A DNA stretch of 64,000 bases from Brachyspira sp949287565 (GTDB lineage: Bacteria; Spirochaetota; Brachyspiria; Brachyspirales; Brachyspiraceae). The notes beneath the pieces are model-generated. The model searched no databases, was not told where the DNA came from, and saw only the letters and a program-made list of their open reading frames with translations. The stretch lies in assembly GCF_036997615.1 (NCBI RefSeq), contig NZ_JAWLQA010000011.1; one strand, 5' to 3'. The translations under genes were made by a program, and so were the position numbers. Below, in pieces: positions 17,942 to 27,459 of the stretch (positions within the stretch are counted from its first letter, which is position 1; each line of letters begins with the position of its first letter).

Positions 17942-18589
17942 ATGGATAATATTATAATAGCACCATCAATACTTACAGCATCATTTACAAATTTGGAAAA
18001 TACTATAAAAGAGCTTGAAGAAGCAGGAAGCGATTATTTGCATTTGGATATAATGGACGGAGTATTTGTTCCTCAAATTACATTCGGAGCCAAAGTAGTT
18101 TCGGATATAAAAAAAATAAGTAAAATACCTCTAGATGCTCATCTTATGATAGTTAATCCTGAAAAACATATTGATGATTTTGCTAAGGCAGGCTGCGATA
18201 TTATAAGCGTTCATTTTGAGGGTAATATACATATTCATAGATTAATTTATCAGATAAAAGCACATAATATCAAAGCCGGTATTGTACTTAATCCGCATAC
18301 TAGAGTTGATGTAATAGAACCTATTATTGATGATATTGATTATTTGCTTATAATGAGTGTTAATCCGGGATTCGGCGGACAGAAATTTATAGAATCTTCA
18401 GTAAAAAAGATGGATGAAGCTAAAAAATTAATAGGTAACAGAGATATAATACTTGCAGTTGATGGCGGAGTTAATTTGAAAACTTGTGATAGGGTAGTTG
18501 AGGCAGGGGCAAATTTCCTTGTGGCTGGAAGTGCGATAATTGACAGCAATAATAAAAAAGATACTATTAATAAACTAAGAGGAAATTAA
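17942..18589 (+). CDS. rpe: ribulose-phosphate 3-epimerase
   Basis: A 215-residue TIM-barrel enzyme interconverting ribulose 5-phosphate and xylulose 5-phosphate in the pentose phosphate pathway. Family landmarks are IIAPSILTASF, DYLHLDIMDGVFVPQITFG, DAHLMI, VHFEG, NPGFGGQKF and VDGGVN, with the metal-binding His/Asp set in place. I set the start at 17942, where AAGGA lies 6 bases upstream; a frame from 17882 would add an unlikely 20-residue extension. It stands alone with spacers of about 140 and 60 bp to its neighbours. Confidence 0.96.
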   Translation: MDNIIIAPSILTASFTNLENTIKELEEAGSDYLHLDIMDGVFVPQITFGAKVVSDIKKISKIPLDAHLMIVNPEKHIDDFAKAGCDIISVHFEGNIHIHRLIYQIKAHNIKAGIVLNPHTRVDVIEPIIDDIDYLLIMSVNPGFGGQKFIESSVKKMDEAKKLIGNRDIILAVDGGVNLKTCDRVVEAGANFLVAGSAIIDSNNKKDTINKLRGN

Positions 18590-18608
18590 TTTTATAATAA
18601 ATATTTTA

Positions 18609-18637
18609 TTGACTTAGTTTTTATATAGGATTATACA
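18609..18637 (+). promoter_or_regulatory. promoter for the large TPR gene
   Basis: TTGACT (18609-18614), 17 bases, TATACA (18632-18637). AAAGGG follows as a ribosome-binding site before the ATG at 18654. Confidence 0.6.
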
Positions 18638-18653
18638 TATAATAAAGGGAAAA

Positions 18654-20657
18654 ATGGAAGAGTTAGATAATAGCAGCAATAAAAACGAAGAAGAAAATTT
18701 AGATTCTCCAAAAGTATTTATAAATAATGCTCAAATTCTTGAATCAGGACAAATATTAATAACTCCTCCAAAACCAGATGAAAAAACTTTTGAAGATTGG
18801 AAAAGAACATCAGAGGAATATGCCAATAAAGGCGAATATGAAAAAGCTATAGAAGCATATTTTAGAATACTTTGGACTGATCCTAATAATACAGAATATT
18901 GGGAGCATTTAAGTTATTTATATTTAAATGGCGGTCAATATAAGGATGCTGTATATGCTATATCAGAATGTGTAAAATTAGATCCTAATAATCATCAGTA
19001 TTTATATAAGCTTGGCGGATTGTATATATTAAATGAAAATTATAAAGAAGCAGAAAATTATATATTAAAAGCTTTAAAATTAGAACCTTTAAATTATAAG
19101 TATTTTCAAAGGCTTGGAATAGTTTATTATTATGTTAATCAATATGATAATGCTTTAAGTTTAATTTTAAAATCTATAGAATTACAAAATGATGATTATG
19201 ATAATTTGCTTTTATTAGCTTATATTTACGATGCTAAGAGCGAATATGATGAAGCTGTAAAATCTATATTAAAATATTTAGAGCATACAGAAAAAACATC
19301 ATATAATAAATGTTTCGGATATCAATATCTTTCTATACTATATATTAAAAATAAGCAGTATGATACAGCAATAGAAACATTATCAAAAAATTTAGATTTG
19401 TTTTCTAATGATGATTTTAATTATTACTTGCTTTCAAATATTTATATTTTAACAAATCAATATAAAGAAGCTATAAATGCAGCATCAAAAGCTGTTGAGA
19501 TAAATAAAGATAATTTTTGTAATTCGTACATATTAGCTAATGCATTTTATAGAAATAAAAATTATGATAAATCTATAGAAATATTATTGAATACATTAAA
19601 AATATTAAAAGAAAATCATAAAGAAGAGAAATTACTAAATATCAAAGCTATAAGACTAAAAGATAGAATACTGGAATTGAATGATAGATCTATAGAAGAG
19701 CTTTGTAAAAATTTAGATTTAGATGAAAAAAATTATGATTATTATCATTTATTAGGAAAAGCATATAACAAGATTGGAGAGTATAATAAATCAATATGTT
19801 TTTTATTACTGGCGTATGAATTATATAATGATAATATTTATAATCTTCATTGGATTGGTTCTACATATAATCAAAATAAAAATTATAATGCATCAATAAA
19901 TTTTTTATTGAAAAATATAGATTTAAGCAGCGATATTATAGATACTTATTATTGGCTTTCTGATTCATATTATAATATAGGAAAATATGATAAAGTTATA
20001 AATAATTCATTAAAAATAGATAATTTAAAAGTAGATGATGATAATATAAAGTACTTATCAATATTAGGAAAATCTTATTACAAATCAGAAAACTATAAAA
20101 AGGCTGCTTCTGTTTTATCTAAAGTATTAGAAAAAGATGAAGACAATTTGGAGATTTTAACTTTATTAGGAAAATCATATAGTGCTATTAATAATCATAA
20201 AAAAGCAATAGAAATGTTTGTTAAATATGATAGTTTAAATCCTAATGATACGGATAATTTAAAATCTTTATCAAAGTTGTATTATGATAATGAAGAATAT
20301 AATAATGCTATAAAGGTTTTTTTGAAATTAACAGAATCATATCCTGATGAGTCAGAATATTGGTATTATTTAGGTAATTCACTAAAAAATACTAATCAAT
20401 ATAAAGAAGCTAAAGAATCATATAAAAAAGCTTTGAAAATAAATCCTTATAATCAAACATATAAAGAAGGTTTAAAAAGTGTAAGACCAAATTTTTTAAA
20501 ATCTGCATCTAGTATAGTAACAATTTTTTTCATTTTGGTTCTTATTGTATGCGGTATATTTTTGTTCAAAGCAAAAGCTAATCTTGGTATGGCATTACCT
20601 TTATTTACGGTGATTATTATTCTAATGTTTAAGACAGTTTCATTACTAAAAAAATAG
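18654..20657 (+). CDS. membrane-anchored TPR protein
   Basis: A 667-residue protein. Residues about 45-620 are a long run of tetratricopeptide repeats (roughly 14), for example 'GEYEKAIEAYFRILWTDPNN' and 'NQYKEAKESYKKALKINPYN'. Two membrane helices close the chain (IVTIFFILVLIVCGIFLF and ALPLFTVIIILMFKTV), so the repeats face the cytoplasm or periplasm from a C-terminal anchor. There is no N-terminal signal peptide, which suggests a cytoplasmic repeat domain. It is a scaffold protein; I cannot name the complex. A 180-bp spacer separates it from rarD. Confidence 0.8.
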   Translation: MEELDNSSNKNEEENLDSPKVFINNAQILESGQILITPPKPDEKTFEDWKRTSEEYANKGEYEKAIEAYFRILWTDPNNTEYWEHLSYLYLNGGQYKDAVYAISECVKLDPNNHQYLYKLGGLYILNENYKEAENYILKALKLEPLNYKYFQRLGIVYYYVNQYDNALSLILKSIELQNDDYDNLLLLAYIYDAKSEYDEAVKSILKYLEHTEKTSYNKCFGYQYLSILYIKNKQYDTAIETLSKNLDLFSNDDFNYYLLSNIYILTNQYKEAINAASKAVEINKDNFCNSYILANAFYRNKNYDKSIEILLNTLKILKENHKEEKLLNIKAIRLKDRILELNDRSIEELCKNLDLDEKNYDYYHLLGKAYNKIGEYNKSICFLLLAYELYNDNIYNLHWIGSTYNQNKNYNASINFLLKNIDLSSDIIDTYYWLSDSYYNIGKYDKVINNSLKIDNLKVDDDNIKYLSILGKSYYKSENYKKAASVLSKVLEKDEDNLEILTLLGKSYSAINNHKKAIEMFVKYDSLNPNDTDNLKSLSKLYYDNEEYNNAIKVFLKLTESYPDESEYWYYLGNSLKNTNQYKEAKESYKKALKINPYNQTYKEGLKSVRPNFLKSASSIVTIFFILVLIVCGIFLFKAKANLGMALPLFTVIIILMFKTVSLLKK

Positions 20658-20836
20658 TAAGTAATATTTGTTATTAAAAAAACTTCAAAATTTTCAGTAT
20701 AAACTCTTTAATCTCATATAAAGAAGTTTCATAAAGTATAAGATTGAATTTTTTTATAAATATTTGAAGTTAATATATTGAAAATATTTTTATTAAATTT
20801 TATTATTGAATCCAAAAAATTATCTTGGATATATTT

Positions 20837-21697
20837 ATGTCAAATAATAATAATAATAAATCTATTTTACTAGCTTCGGCAGCATATATAATATGGGGGC
20901 TCCTTCCTCTTTATTGGAAATCAGTTCAAAATTTTGATTCAGCTTTTGTTTTGGGTTTAAGAGTCATAACTACTTTTATATTTACTTTGATAATAATAAT
21001 ATATAAAAGAGCTAATTTATACAGAGGTATTAAGCCATTAATATCTATAATAATAGCAGGTATTTTTTTAGGACTCAATTGGTATTTATATATTTATACC
21101 GTTAATTCAGGACATGTTCTTGAGGCAGGACTCGCTTATTATATAGCACCTATTTTAAGTATATTAATTGGAATTATAGTTTTTAGAGATAAGAAAACCA
21201 AATTAGAATATGCAGCAATTATTTTAATGTTTATAGGAATGATTTATCAAACTATTACATTAGGTAAGCCTCCTATAATGGCATTTTTTATAGGGCTTAC
21301 TTTTTCAATATATGGTTTATTCAAAAAACTTACAATATATTCAAGCTGGGAAAGTTTATTTTTAGAAACTACTGCTATATTAATTCCATCAATAATTTTA
21401 AGTACAATATATTTTCCTAAAACTCCTCAGCCTATTCATACTTGGGTATCATTGATGTTTGCAGGAGTTGCTACAGGAATACCTTTATATTTATATGCTA
21501 AAGCAGCTAAAGGACTTCAAGTTTCTACTCTTGGATTTCTTCAATTCTTACTTCCATTTTTTGCTACATTGCTTGCGATTTTTGTTTATAAGGAAGAGGT
21601 TAATTTGAATAGAGCCATTACTTTAGCTATAATAATATTAGCGGCAATTCTTTATGCTATTTCTATATTTAAAAATTCTTCTAATAAAGATAATTGA
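20837..21697 (+). CDS. rarD: RarD / EamA-family transporter
   Basis: A 286-residue membrane protein with about ten helices of the drug/metabolite transporter superfamily. The opening SILLASAAYIIWGLLPLYWK and the middle LNWYLYIYTVNSGHVLEAGL are typical of the RarD (chloramphenicol-sensitive) branch, as is IFRDKKT-like VFRDKKTK after helix four. The ATG at 20837 is preferred over the TTG at 20825, though neither has a strong SD. It is probably an inner-membrane exporter or permease of a small organic compound; no substrate is known. It is followed by a strong terminator. Confidence 0.85.
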   Translation: MSNNNNNKSILLASAAYIIWGLLPLYWKSVQNFDSAFVLGLRVITTFIFTLIIIIYKRANLYRGIKPLISIIIAGIFLGLNWYLYIYTVNSGHVLEAGLAYYIAPILSILIGIIVFRDKKTKLEYAAIILMFIGMIYQTITLGKPPIMAFFIGLTFSIYGLFKKLTIYSSWESLFLETTAILIPSIILSTIYFPKTPQPIHTWVSLMFAGVATGIPLYLYAKAAKGLQVSTLGFLQFLLPFFATLLAIFVYKEEVNLNRAITLAIIILAAILYAISIFKNSSNKDN

Positions 21698-21716
21698 TAT
21701 TATTATAAAAATATAA

Positions 21717-21770
21717 AAAGCCTTAAGTAATTTTTATTATTAATAATATTACTTAAGGCTTTGATTTTTT
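21717..21770. terminator. bidirectional rho-independent terminator
   Basis: A perfect 15-bp stem (AAAGCCTTAAGTAAT at 21717-21731 with ATTACTTAAGGCTTT at 21748-21762) with T-runs on both strands. It serves rarD and the convergent secreted-protein gene. Confidence 0.9.
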
Positions 21771-21788
21771 ATAAGTATTTTGTGTTAA

Positions 21789-22535
21789 TTATTTTTGTAT
21801 TCTTTTTCTAAAGTATCCTGATAAATCAACGGGAGTTTCCTCAAGCCATGATGACATAATGCATTCATATTTGCCTTTGCTTTTGCTTAATTTGTAAATT
21901 TGATATTCAACTCTGTCATTTCCGCCATTAATAGTTTCCCTTGATTCAACTAGCATTTCGTATATTCCATCTCCGTCAATATCTTCAAATATATTATCCA
22001 TTTGAGTGATAACAGAGCTTTTCATAGAATTAATTTCTTTATAAAAAACTACATCAGCAATAAACTTTACACTAGCCCCATCTATTCTAAACATATACAT
22101 ATAAATATCTCTATCTTGTCCGTCATCATTTATGATATAGTATTTTATTATTCCAACTTCATTTTTTTTATCATAAAAATTTTCTAAATCAATAGCAGCA
22201 TTTTTTCCTAGTCTATCAGTCTTGTATGAAAATTCTTCATTTTCTTTGTTGTATATGAATATTTTATCTCCCTGAGCAGAGGATACTAAAGCTATAAATT
22301 CATTACCTTCTTTAGGAAGAACATCAGCAATAACTATAGAGTATACTTTATATCCTTTGCTTTGTAATTCTGATTTTAATTTTTCAGCCTGACTATATTC
22401 AGTATTATTTATATCTTCGCTTTTATAATAAACAATTTCTCCATTGTTTGAAAGATTAAATAAACTTTGCACATCAATAGAGTAAAGAGGCATAGTTAAT
22501 ATTAAAGAGATTATAATTGATAATATTTTTTTCAT
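21789..22535 (-). CDS. secreted protein with DxDGDG calcium-loop motif
   Basis: A 248-residue exported protein of unknown function. It has an N-terminal signal peptide (MKKILSIIISLILTMPLYSI) and a mature part ending NIFEDIDGDGIYEMLVE, which is the DxDGDG...E/L pattern of FG-GAP/VCBS-like calcium-binding repeats. A second part, IINDDGQDRDIYMYMF, may be another such unit. The gene begins 18 bp after the stop of the upstream secreted gene on the same strand, so the pair is probably an operon. An extracytoplasmic location is likely; the role is unknown. Confidence 0.6.
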   Translation of the reverse strand: MKKILSIIISLILTMPLYSIDVQSLFNLSNNGEIVYYKSEDINNTEYSQAEKLKSELQSKGYKVYSIVIADVLPKEGNEFIALVSSAQGDKIFIYNKENEEFSYKTDRLGKNAAIDLENFYDKKNEVGIIKYYIINDDGQDRDIYMYMFRIDGASVKFIADVVFYKEINSMKSSVITQMDNIFEDIDGDGIYEMLVESRETINGGNDRVEYQIYKLSKSKGKYECIMSSWLEETPVDLSGYFRKRIQK

Positions 22536-22553
22536 AATTCACATCCATTTTTA

Positions 22554-23213
22554 TTATTTGTAAGTTTTTATATCAACAAATTCTATTTCAGAATTCACTT
22601 TTCCATCAGAACTTTTATATTTGATCATTTTAGGTAAAGTATAATCATCTACTTCTTCATATAAAATATTAACATCATATATTCTAGATTTTTTATTATA
22701 GTACTCTGCTCTTTCTATTATATAAGTTTCTTTATTTACGGTGTAAGTTACACTATAATTCTCATTTTCTCCTTTTGCTCTCAAAGTTATTTTATATTCG
22801 TCTTTTTTGTCTTCTATATTTTCAAAAGTAATTTTTTTTGATAGAGAACTATAATCATTATTATTTCCAACTAAAGCATAAAATCCAACAGTTTCTAAAG
22901 CTCCTTCAAATACAGAAAACATATTTCTATAAAAGCTATCTACATTTTCAAGTATTAAACTAGGCTTATATCCTTTCTCAAAAGTGAATCTTAATTTTAT
23001 ATCTTCTTTAGTTTTTGTATAACTTTTTGCAGGAATAGTATCTATTTGTCTTTGTACTATTTTTCCGTCTATATACGCTTCAAATTTTCTTGGATATATT
23101 GCAGAATATTTTTCTTTCATTTTTTCGTATATATCCTGAAAATTTGCATCCTGAGAATATGCATAAGTATATGCAATATATATTGTAATTATTATTAATA
23201 CTATTTTTTTCAT
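22554..23213 (-). CDS. secreted protein of unknown function (LolA-like fold possible)
   Basis: A 219-residue exported protein with a clear signal peptide (MKKIVLIIITIYIAYTYAYS, then Q). The mature chain alternates strands and reads like the half-barrel of LolA/DUF4412 proteins (KFEAYIDGKIVQRQIDTIPA, later YTVNKETYIIERAEYYNKKS and DDYTLPKMIKYKSSDGKVNS), where a strand pattern of 'x..i.r.e....' repeats. That resemblance is weak and based on pattern only. It is followed after 18 bp by another secreted gene, and about 210 A+T-rich bases separate it from the divergent plus-strand gene at 23427. Confidence 0.5.
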   Translation of the reverse strand: MKKIVLIIITIYIAYTYAYSQDANFQDIYEKMKEKYSAIYPRKFEAYIDGKIVQRQIDTIPAKSYTKTKEDIKLRFTFEKGYKPSLILENVDSFYRNMFSVFEGALETVGFYALVGNNNDYSSLSKKITFENIEDKKDEYKITLRAKGENENYSVTYTVNKETYIIERAEYYNKKSRIYDVNILYEEVDDYTLPKMIKYKSSDGKVNSEIEFVDIKTYK

Positions 23214-23362
23214 ACTTTTACTATTTTCGTAATATTTTTAATTAGCAATAATAAAAAATAATTCTATGTTTTTTGTAAATTTTATATGTAAAAATAAAAT
23301 TTAAATGTTATTATTGATAAATTTATACTTTTTTATACTAAAACTATTCATACATTAGAATC

Positions 23363-23391
23363 TTGACTTTAATCTTAAAGTTTGTTATACT
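23363..23391 (+). promoter_or_regulatory. promoter for the cysteine-rich/TPR/rsmA operon
   Basis: TTGACT (23363-23368), 17 bases, TATACT (23386-23391), 35 bases before the ATG at 23427. It probably drives the four-gene operon up to rsmA. Confidence 0.7.
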
Positions 23392-23426
23392 TTCAGTATA
23401 AAAAATATAATTTATGGTAAGTATTT

Positions 23427-23732
23427 ATGAGCGAAGAACAAAATGAACAATTGTCAGAAACAGGCATCTATTGTGCCAATTGCAGATATTGCGTTTTATT
23501 CAGAAAAGCTAGCGGTATAGACGGTAATCAATATTTGCTAAGAGTAAAATGTGCACAAGAGCAATGGCGCAAAAAACTTGGCGAAGAGAAAATGTACAAG
23601 TATTTTACAGTTGCTAGAAGAACTGTAGAAAAATGCGATGACTATAAGGAAATGGGGGATTTAAGAAGCTTCCTTAAAACTTTGCGTAAAAGTTTGCCTG
23701 TACGTGATGAAGTATATACTATAAAGAAATAA
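23427..23732 (+). CDS. small cysteine-rich protein, possible metal site
   Basis: A 101-residue soluble protein. The N-terminal half holds five Cys in the order YCANCRYCVLF...KCAQ, and a further Cys in EKCDDY, spaced like a zinc or iron-sulfur cluster site. The rest is rich in Lys, Arg and Leu (VARRTVEKCDDYKEMGDLRS), and could bind nucleic acid. It opens an operon with a TPR lipoprotein, a membrane protein and rsmA; the next gene starts 10 bp after its stop. I do not recognise the family by name. Confidence 0.65.
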   Translation: MSEEQNEQLSETGIYCANCRYCVLFRKASGIDGNQYLLRVKCAQEQWRKKLGEEKMYKYFTVARRTVEKCDDYKEMGDLRSFLKTLRKSLPVRDEVYTIKK

Positions 23733-23742
23733 TGGATTTTTA

Positions 23743-24177
23743 GTGAAAAAAAGTTTTATTTTTTTAGTTGCGGTTGTTTTTTTATTGATTTCATGTGCTT
23801 CAGCTGTTAAAATTTCTGTAGAGGAAGAGCAATATCCTAAAATAATAGCTGAAAAAGGGTATACTGAATTTGGTAATAAAAACTATAAAACTGCTATAGC
23901 CTATTATCAGTACATAATAGATAATTTTGATAGAGAAAATTATGCTAAAGATGTTGCTTGGGCTTACTATGAAATAGGTTTTTGTTATTATTATCAAAAG
24001 AAGTATGAGGAAGCTTTAAAATATTTTGATATAGTTCTAAATAATTTTACAGTGCTGCCTCCTAAAATTTTAGCCCAAAAGGTTATGCAGGATATTTATG
24101 AAGAAAAACCTAAATTAAAACCTATGGAAGTTATAGAAGAGGAAATAGAAATTATTGAAGAAAATATAGACTCATGA
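23743..24177 (+). CDS. TPR lipoprotein
   Basis: A 144-residue lipoprotein beginning with GTG. The lipobox is LLISC (signal peptide MKKSFIFLVAVVFLLISC), so the mature protein is lipid-anchored at Cys18. Residues 40-105 hold two tetratricopeptide repeats (NYKTAIAYYQYIIDNF and KKYEEALKYFDIVLNNF), and the tail is acidic (EVIEEEIEIIEENIDS). It resembles BamD-like assembly factors in layout but is much shorter. It overlaps the next gene by 4 bp (ATGA), so the two are translationally coupled. Confidence 0.75.
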   Translation: MKKSFIFLVAVVFLLISCASAVKISVEEEQYPKIIAEKGYTEFGNKNYKTAIAYYQYIIDNFDRENYAKDVAWAYYEIGFCYYYQKKYEEALKYFDIVLNNFTVLPPKILAQKVMQDIYEEKPKLKPMEVIEEEIEIIEENIDS

Positions 24178-25901
24178 AAAAAGAAAGTAGTATCACTAAG
24201 AGTATTATATTAAGTTTCCTATTGCTTAGTATTTTAAGTTTATTTATTATACTTTTTGTATATATTTTGTATAGCAGAGGTGAGGGGGAAGATTATTCTC
24301 TCACTACATATGTACTGTATAGTTTAATATTCTTTAAAAGTTATATACCTTATGTAATAGCATTATCAGTTTATTTATCATTTTTTAAAGCTAAATATTT
24401 ATATCAGGAAAGTATATCAAAGGTTATAGCTTATCCTATAGGACTTATAGTATTACTTGTTTGTTTTTATGCTATATATGATTATTCTTTTACTAATTTC
24501 TTTATATCCAAACTTAAAGAGCATAATAGTATTAGAGATGCAAAAATATATTACGAATATGAATTAACATTGAAAAATAGAGCTTATGAAGCAGCTAAAG
24601 AAGAATTGATGGCTGGAAACTTAGATGCAGCATCTAGTTTAGCTGAGGAAGCATTATTTTATGATAAAAATGATGGAAATACCCTTTTGCTTATCAAATC
24701 TATACAAAAAGAAAAAATGCTTAAAGAAGAGAAGATTCATGAGGAAAAATTTAATAATATAAATAATTTAATGAGTCTTGGTACAAGGGAGTTCAGTCTA
24801 TCTAATTATAATGCTGCAAATAACTATTTTAGTCAGGTGTTGGAATTAGACAATAATAATCCTATGGCACTATACTATATGAATAGAATCAGCATAGCTA
24901 TGAATAGAAAGCCTCTGTATTATGGCAATGCTACCCCTCAAGAAGCATCTATATATGCGAAATTATCAGAAACTATTAATATGTATGAAAGCGGATATTT
25001 ATGGAAGGCTTATGATAATATTTCTGATTTGTATTTAAATTATCCTAATATAGCTGAAGTAAATAATTATTATTCTATTATAAGAGATGCTATAACTAGA
25101 TATGATTTCTTTATTAAGGAAGCGCAAGAGGTTAGAGAATCATATATTAATAATCCAGATTTATTAAAAACTTCTTCTGTTTTTAGTCATAATGGTATTA
25201 ACTTAATGCTAAGTAAGAATGTTTTCTTATCTTCTTCAACAAGTGCAATGTTTAAAAACAGTTTATATATATTTGATGTTTCACTTATGGAATTAGATGA
25301 TGAATTAAAAGTTGTAAGATGTGAGAATTTTTTATTTGGAAAAATAGCTGATTCTTTTAATTCTACTAATAATACTAAGAATATTATATTAAAAGCATAT
25401 TTTGATACTAATAAAAATGAATATATATATAATGATGCTATTAGCAAAGTTATTCCTATTAATATATCATATAGTACATTGGATATTATTAAGAATTATA
25501 CTTCTTTGAATTTAAGATATGTAAATTTATTGGAATTATTTACTTTAAGAAAAGAAATTCAAAAATTTGGATATTCTAATAAAGATATTAATTTCGAGCT
25601 TTTAGTAAAAAATATTGAGCCTATAGCTTATTTATTATTATTTATGATAATAGCATATTATTCATTTAGATTTAGATTAGCAGCATCTACTGATAAATTC
25701 CATTTTTACAACAGAATTACAGGTGTTTTAGGTACATTGTTGTTTGTTATAGTTTATAAAGTTTTAATAGATTATCTTGGAATGCTGATGTTAATGGCAT
25801 CACATATTACAATAAGTGTTCTTATTGCTGTTGTGGTATTTGCATTCCTTATACTATATGTTATATTCCAAATGGCTAGAATTCCTAGAGATGTTAGATA
25901 A
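24174..25901 (+). CDS. membrane protein with central TPR-like region
   Basis: A 575-residue protein with at least three N-terminal membrane helices (LSFLLLSILSLFIILFVYIL, ALSVYLSFF, GLIVLLVCFYAIYDYSFTNF) and three C-terminal ones (IAYLLLFMIIAYYSF, VLGTLLFVIVYKVLIDYLGM and a final hydrophobic stretch to about residue 560). Between them lies a soluble part with TPR-like helices (DAASSLAEEALFYDKNDGNT, NYNAANNYFSQVLELDNNNP). It overlaps the lipoprotein gene upstream by 4 bp and rsmA downstream by 11 bp. I infer an envelope complex with the lipoprotein; the function is unknown. Confidence 0.65.
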   Translation: MKKESSITKSIILSFLLLSILSLFIILFVYILYSRGEGEDYSLTTYVLYSLIFFKSYIPYVIALSVYLSFFKAKYLYQESISKVIAYPIGLIVLLVCFYAIYDYSFTNFFISKLKEHNSIRDAKIYYEYELTLKNRAYEAAKEELMAGNLDAASSLAEEALFYDKNDGNTLLLIKSIQKEKMLKEEKIHEEKFNNINNLMSLGTREFSLSNYNAANNYFSQVLELDNNNPMALYYMNRISIAMNRKPLYYGNATPQEASIYAKLSETINMYESGYLWKAYDNISDLYLNYPNIAEVNNYYSIIRDAITRYDFFIKEAQEVRESYINNPDLLKTSSVFSHNGINLMLSKNVFLSSSTSAMFKNSLYIFDVSLMELDDELKVVRCENFLFGKIADSFNSTNNTKNIILKAYFDTNKNEYIYNDAISKVIPINISYSTLDIIKNYTSLNLRYVNLLELFTLRKEIQKFGYSNKDINFELLVKNIEPIAYLLLFMIIAYYSFRFRLAASTDKFHFYNRITGVLGTLLFVIVYKVLIDYLGMLMLMASHITISVLIAVVVFAFLILYVIFQMARIPRDVR

Positions 25902-26736
25902 TTTATATTCAAAAAGAGAAGTCACAGGATATTTAAAAAGTAAGTCCATATTTCCAAATAAGAATAGAGGACAGAATTTTTTATGCGATAGAAATATAGC
26001 ATATAATATTGCAAATACAGTTCCAAATATTTTATCAAGAGGTAAATACGCCTTAGAAATAGGCGGAGGACTTGGAGCTTTAAGTAATATACTGTATGAC
26101 ATATATAAAGATAATCTTACAATAGTAGAATATGATAATGCTTTATATAATCATTTGATAGAAAAATTCAAAGATATTAACATAATACATAAAGATATAT
26201 TAACGTTTGATATATCTAATTCAGAAAATAAATATGATGTATATGGAAACATACCATATAATATAGCAAGTCCTATAATGGAATGGCTTTTACATGAATC
26301 TTATAATAAATGGAATTATGCTGTATTTATGGTTCAAAGTGATTTTGCTCAAAGACTCATAGCGAAAGAAAATACTGAGAATTATTCTTCTTTAACTTTA
26401 TTTGCTAATTTTATGTCTGATATTAAATTGGAATATAATGTTTCAAAAGATGTTTTTTATCCTATTCCAAAGGTTACTTCATCTATCATAAGTATTACAC
26501 CTAAAGAAGTTGATATTAATATTGTAGAGGTATTCAAATCTGTTTCAAAGACTTTATTTCATAATAGAAGAAAAACCATACGCAACAATTTTATTAGTTC
26601 GCCATATTTGAATATAAATAAAGAGTATATTGATGAAATATTAAGTAAGGCAAATATTGACGGCAATATAAGAGGTGAAACCCTGCCTATAGATAAAGTT
26701 ACAGAACTTTCTAATATAGTAAAGCAATATATTTAA
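25891..26736 (+). CDS. rsmA: 16S rRNA dimethyladenosine methyltransferase
   Basis: A 281-residue methyltransferase that dimethylates two adjacent adenines at the 3' end of 16S rRNA during small-subunit assembly (KsgA). The SAM-binding motif I is EIGGGLGALSNIL, the motif IV is GNIPYNIASPIMEW (N-I-P-Y form of the usual NLPY), and the opening KNRGQNFLCDRNIAYNI matches the family 'GQNFL.D'. The longer frame from 25816 lies inside the upstream gene, so I chose the ATG at 25891. Its last bases overlap tail-to-tail with a minus-strand lipoprotein gene by four bases. Confidence 0.95.
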   Translation: MLDNLYSKREVTGYLKSKSIFPNKNRGQNFLCDRNIAYNIANTVPNILSRGKYALEIGGGLGALSNILYDIYKDNLTIVEYDNALYNHLIEKFKDINIIHKDILTFDISNSENKYDVYGNIPYNIASPIMEWLLHESYNKWNYAVFMVQSDFAQRLIAKENTENYSSLTLFANFMSDIKLEYNVSKDVFYPIPKVTSSIISITPKEVDINIVEVFKSVSKTLFHNRRKTIRNNFISSPYLNINKEYIDEILSKANIDGNIRGETLPIDKVTELSNIVKQYI

Positions 26737-27290
26737 TTATTAGTATTATCTAAAATTCTTACAGATTTAATGATATTTTCTATTTCTTTATCATCTTTTT
26801 TACTATTAGCATTATACATACACATTATTTGAAGTACGCCATTATTATGAATCATAGTAAAAGATTTATGATAAGTTTCATTAGGTCCGTAATAGAAGCT
26901 GCTTAAAATTTTATATGAATTAGGTATATTTTCAGGCATTTCTTCGGATAATACTTGGAATTCTTTTATAGAAGGATGATTTCTTAAACCATTTATTATC
27001 TTATTTTTAGCATTCTCTAAATTTATACTGCCGCTGTATGCTAGTTTATATTTTGTATATACTACAGTGTATATACCTGTATTTCTTTCCACTCCGTATG
27101 ATTCATTAAATTCTACAGAGTTATCTATAGCTACTGTTCCGTCTAAAAATCCTACTTTAAAATCTTCAGGCACATCTATAGCTATATCTGTTAGAGTTAT
27201 AGTTTTAGTTCTTTGGCTGCATGAAGAAAATAATAATATAACAGAAATTATTATTAGTGTATTAATCAATTTTTTTAATGTTTTACTCAT
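26733..27290 (-). CDS. lipoprotein, DcrB/PsbP-like candidate
   Basis: A 185-residue lipoprotein with the lipobox LFSSC, starting from the ATG at 27290 (an upstream frame start at 27308 would add six residues). The mature chain has the pattern IAIDVPEDFKVGF...KIINGLRNHPSIKEFQVL... ending KSVRIL, which resembles the DcrB/PsbP-like alpha-beta fold found in small stress-related lipoproteins. This is a visual pattern and not a solid family call. The 3' end overlaps rsmA by 4 bp tail to tail. About 125 bp of A+T-rich DNA separates its start from the divergent pyruvate kinase gene. Confidence 0.5.
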   Translation of the reverse strand: MSKTLKKLINTLIIISVILLFSSCSQRTKTITLTDIAIDVPEDFKVGFLDGTVAIDNSVEFNESYGVERNTGIYTVVYTKYKLAYSGSINLENAKNKIINGLRNHPSIKEFQVLSEEMPENIPNSYKILSSFYYGPNETYHKSFTMIHNNGVLQIMCMYNANSKKDDKEIENIIKSVRILDNTNN

Positions 27291-27459
27291 ACTAATATTA
27301 TATATCATATTATATATTTTTAAAGTATAAATTTTATATATTTATTTTTTTTTATAAAAATAAAAAATTATTTTTAATTATTAAATTATTTTTTTATATT
27401 TAAATATATACTAAAATATATTTAATTTAATTTTGAATGAATTGAAAGGATATTTTATA

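Noticed and set aside
20689..20760. Weak inverted repeat AAACTTC/GAAGTTT after the large TPR gene
   Set aside because: The loop is too long and no T-run follows, so I do not call it a terminator.
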